Assembly (NCBI RefSeq): GCF_010731575.1
Contig: NZ_AP022617.1
Coordinates: 2,728,001 to 2,792,000, forward strand
DNA: 64,000 nt
Direction of reading: 5' to 3'
Source: Mycolicibacterium monacense
GTDB lineage: Bacteria; Actinomycetota; Actinomycetes; Mycobacteriales; Mycobacteriaceae
This document shows positions 62,228 to 64,000 of the stretch, piece by piece (position 1 is the first letter of the stretch; the number at the start of each line of letters is the position of its first letter). The notes beneath the pieces are model-generated. The model did not search any database and was not told the DNA's origin. It saw nothing but the letters and a program-made list of their open reading frames with translations. Position numbers and translations under genes: made by a program.

Positions 62228-63052
62228 TCAGGCCTGGCCGACCTCGAAGCGGACGAACCGGGTGACGGTCACGCCGGCCTCGTCGAGCAGGGCCTTGACC
62301 GTCTTCTTGTTGTCGGACACCGACGGCTGATCGAGCAGCACGACGTCCTTGTAGAAACCGGTGACTCGGCCTTCGACGATCTTCGGCAGAGCCTGCTCGG
62401 GCTTGCCCTCGTTGCGGGCCGTCTCCTCGGCGATGCGCCGCTCGTTGGCGACGACGTCCTCGGGCACGTCCTCACGGGTGAGGTACTTGGCCTTGAGCGC
62501 GGCGATCTGCAGGGCGACCGCGTGCGCGGCCTCAGTGCCGTTCTCGCCGTCACCCGTGTACTCCACCAGCACGCCCACGGCCGGCGGCAGATCCGCGGCA
62601 CGCTTGTGCAGGTAGGTCTCCACGTTGCCGTCGAAGTAGGCGACGCGGCGCAGTTCGAGCTTCTCGCCGATCTTGGCGCTCAGGTCCGCGATGACCTGCT
62701 CGACGGTGGTGTCACCCACCTTGGCGGCCTTGAGAGCGTCGATGTCGGTCGCCTTGGCGGCGGCGGCCGCGGCGACGATCTGATCGGCCACCGATTGGAA
62801 CTCCGCGTTCTTGGCGACGAAGTCGGTCTCGGAGTTCAGCTCGATCAGTGCGCCGTCCTTGGCGGCGACCAGGCCCTCGGCGGTCGCGCGCTCAGCGCGC
62901 TTGCCGACGTCCTTGGCGCCCTTGATGCGCAGCAGTTCGACAGCCTTGTCGAAGTCGCCGTCGGCCTCGACGAGCGCATTCTTCGAAGCCATCATGCCGG
63001 CGCCGGTCAGCTCCCGAAGCCGCTTGACGTCGGCAGCGGTGTAGTTCGCCAT
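62228..63052 (-). CDS. tsf: Elongation factor Ts
   Basis: 274-residue guanine-nucleotide exchange factor for EF-Tu. The N-terminal UBA-like part is [22 protein letters not shown]; the exchange core has TDFVAKN, with the TDFV motif that disrupts the EF-Tu nucleotide site; the C-terminus is EVGQA. ATG 63052 is the family start. It follows rpsB by 10 nt, the usual rpsB-tsf operon. Confidence 0.97.
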
Positions 63053-63062
63053 GTGAGCCTTC

Positions 63063-63917
63063 CTACGGGTTCTGAGGGGCGGTGGGTTCGGTCTGGATAT
63101 CCGCCTCGGGCGTACCGGGCGCGGCACCGGCCGCGGTCGGCGACGCCGTCGCGCCGGCGAGCAGTTCCTGCTCCCACTCGGCGAGCGGCTCGGCAGCCTC
63201 GGCTTCCGGCTTGTTGCCGTTACCGCCGCCGGCCCGGGCCTGCAGACCCTCGGCGACCGCGGAGGCCACGACCTTGGTCAGCAGTGCAGCGGAACGGATT
63301 GCGTCGTCGTTGCCCGGGATCGGGTAGTCGACGACGTCGGGATCGCAGTTGGTGTCGAGGATCGCGATGATCGGGATGTTCAGCTTCCGCGCTTCGGCGA
63401 CCGCCAGGTGCTCCTTGTTGGTGTCGACGACCCAGATGGCCGAGGGCACCTTCTGCATGTCGCGGATACCGCCGAGGCTGCGCTCGAGCTTGTTCTTCTC
63501 GCGGGTCAGCATCAGGATTTCCTTCTTGGTGCGACCCTCGAAGCCACCGGTCTGCTCCATCGCCTCGAGTTCCTTGAGGCGCTGCAGGCGCTTGTGCACG
63601 GTCGAGAAGTTGGTGAGCATGCCGCCGAGCCAGCGCTGGTTCACATACGGCATGCCGACACGGGTCGCCTCTTCGGCGATGGACTCCTGCGCCTGCTTCT
63701 TGGTGCCGACGAACATGATGGAACCGCCGTGCGCGACGGTCTCCTTGACGAATTCGTACGCCTTGTCGATGTAGGTCAGCGTCTGCTGCAGATCGATGAT
63801 GTAGATGCCGTTGCGGTCGGTGAAGATGAACCGCTTCATCTTGGGGTTCCAGCGACGGGTCTGATGCCCGAAGTGGGTGCCGCTGTCGAGCAGCTGCTTC
63901 ATGGTGACTACGGCCAT
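63063..63917 (-). CDS. rpsB: 30S ribosomal protein S2
   Basis: 284-residue S2. The N-terminal [20 protein letters not shown] (quoted in part) and the signature blocks [27 protein letters not shown] and [18 protein letters not shown] are intact. An actinobacterial acidic/Ala-rich C-terminal tail extends past the core (about residues 235-284). ATG 63917 is the start. Confidence 0.98.
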
Positions 63918-64000
63918 GCTTGTGCCTTACCTGCTTGTCGGTTGTCGCCCGGCGTCGGGTGATGCCAGGCCCTGGTGACTGCGGGAGTGCCGGACCCGCT
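63918..64000. other. Upstream region of rpsB, no gene seen
   Basis: 83 bases to the window edge with no ORF, recognisable promoter box or S2 autoregulatory motif that I can identify. Confidence 0.5.

Noticed and set aside
1..64000. CRISPR arrays, tRNA/rRNA genes, insertion sequences or prophage genes
   Set aside because: No spaced direct repeats, clover-leaf-like sequences, transposase or phage motifs were seen on either strand.

Overview
The window is high-GC DNA from a fast-growing, environmental-type mycobacterium (Mycolicibacterium or a close relative). This rests on gene order: map, a penicillin-binding lipoprotein, a GNAT gene, ispG, rseP and dxr, then two MPT83/MPT70-like fasciclin genes and a DUF2631 gene, and later rlmN, cdsA, frr, pyrH, amiC, tsf and rpsB. 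This is the order of the Rv2861c-Rv2890c segment of M. tuberculosis. GTG starts, starts 6-8 nt downstream of a TAnnnT box, ATGA overlaps and SD motifs also fit. No search was run; identifications come from motifs, lengths and context.

Layout. 0-3.5 kb: asnO (cut by the window edge) and ngg, for the osmolyte N-acetylglutaminylglutamine amide. 3.5-15.4 kb: core and housekeeping genes, mostly on the minus strand (cobQ, map, PBP lipoprotein, two GNATs, then ispG-rseP-dxr). 15.6-17 kb: a lipid-anchored and a secreted fasciclin protein. 17-20.3 kb: a PuuE-type deacetylase, a photolyase, DUF2631 and a hypothetical gene.

20.3-48.8 kb is a large accessory block between two conserved core genes. It is rich in oxidative and CoA metabolism: FAD-linked oxidase, WS/DGAT acyltransferase, two LLM flavoproteins (one frameshifted), acyl-CoA dehydrogenase, two P450s, a CxxHxxC ferredoxin, a Baeyer-Villiger-type monooxygenase, SDR, MDR, HpcH/HpaI aldolase, SMP-30 lactonase, esterase, thioesterase, CoA-transferase, two APH-like kinases, a molybdopterin oxidoreductase and an aldehyde dehydrogenase. 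Ten of these genes (37.3 to 27.8 kb, minus strand) form one tightly packed operon. Two paralogous TetR regulators lie in the block. A recurring imperfect dyad, TGACA or TTACA, then 14 nt, then TGTAA, sits in six intergenic gaps, with a degenerate seventh copy. The block therefore looks like a coordinately controlled catabolic island, perhaps for a cyclic or terpenoid-like substrate (inference).

48.8-52.2 kb: rlmN-cdsA-frr-pyrH. 52.4-54.5 kb: a hydroxypyruvate-reductase-like gene coupled to glycerate kinase. 54.5-60.6 kb: an operon of two FtsX-like permeases, an ABC ATPase, an APC permease and a copper amine oxidase. 60.7-64 kb: amiC, tsf, rpsB. Several unit ends carry long imperfect hairpins, four of which start with GCCGAG. 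I saw no tRNA, rRNA, CRISPR, transposase or prophage gene, and no gene-free stretch longer than about 210 bases.
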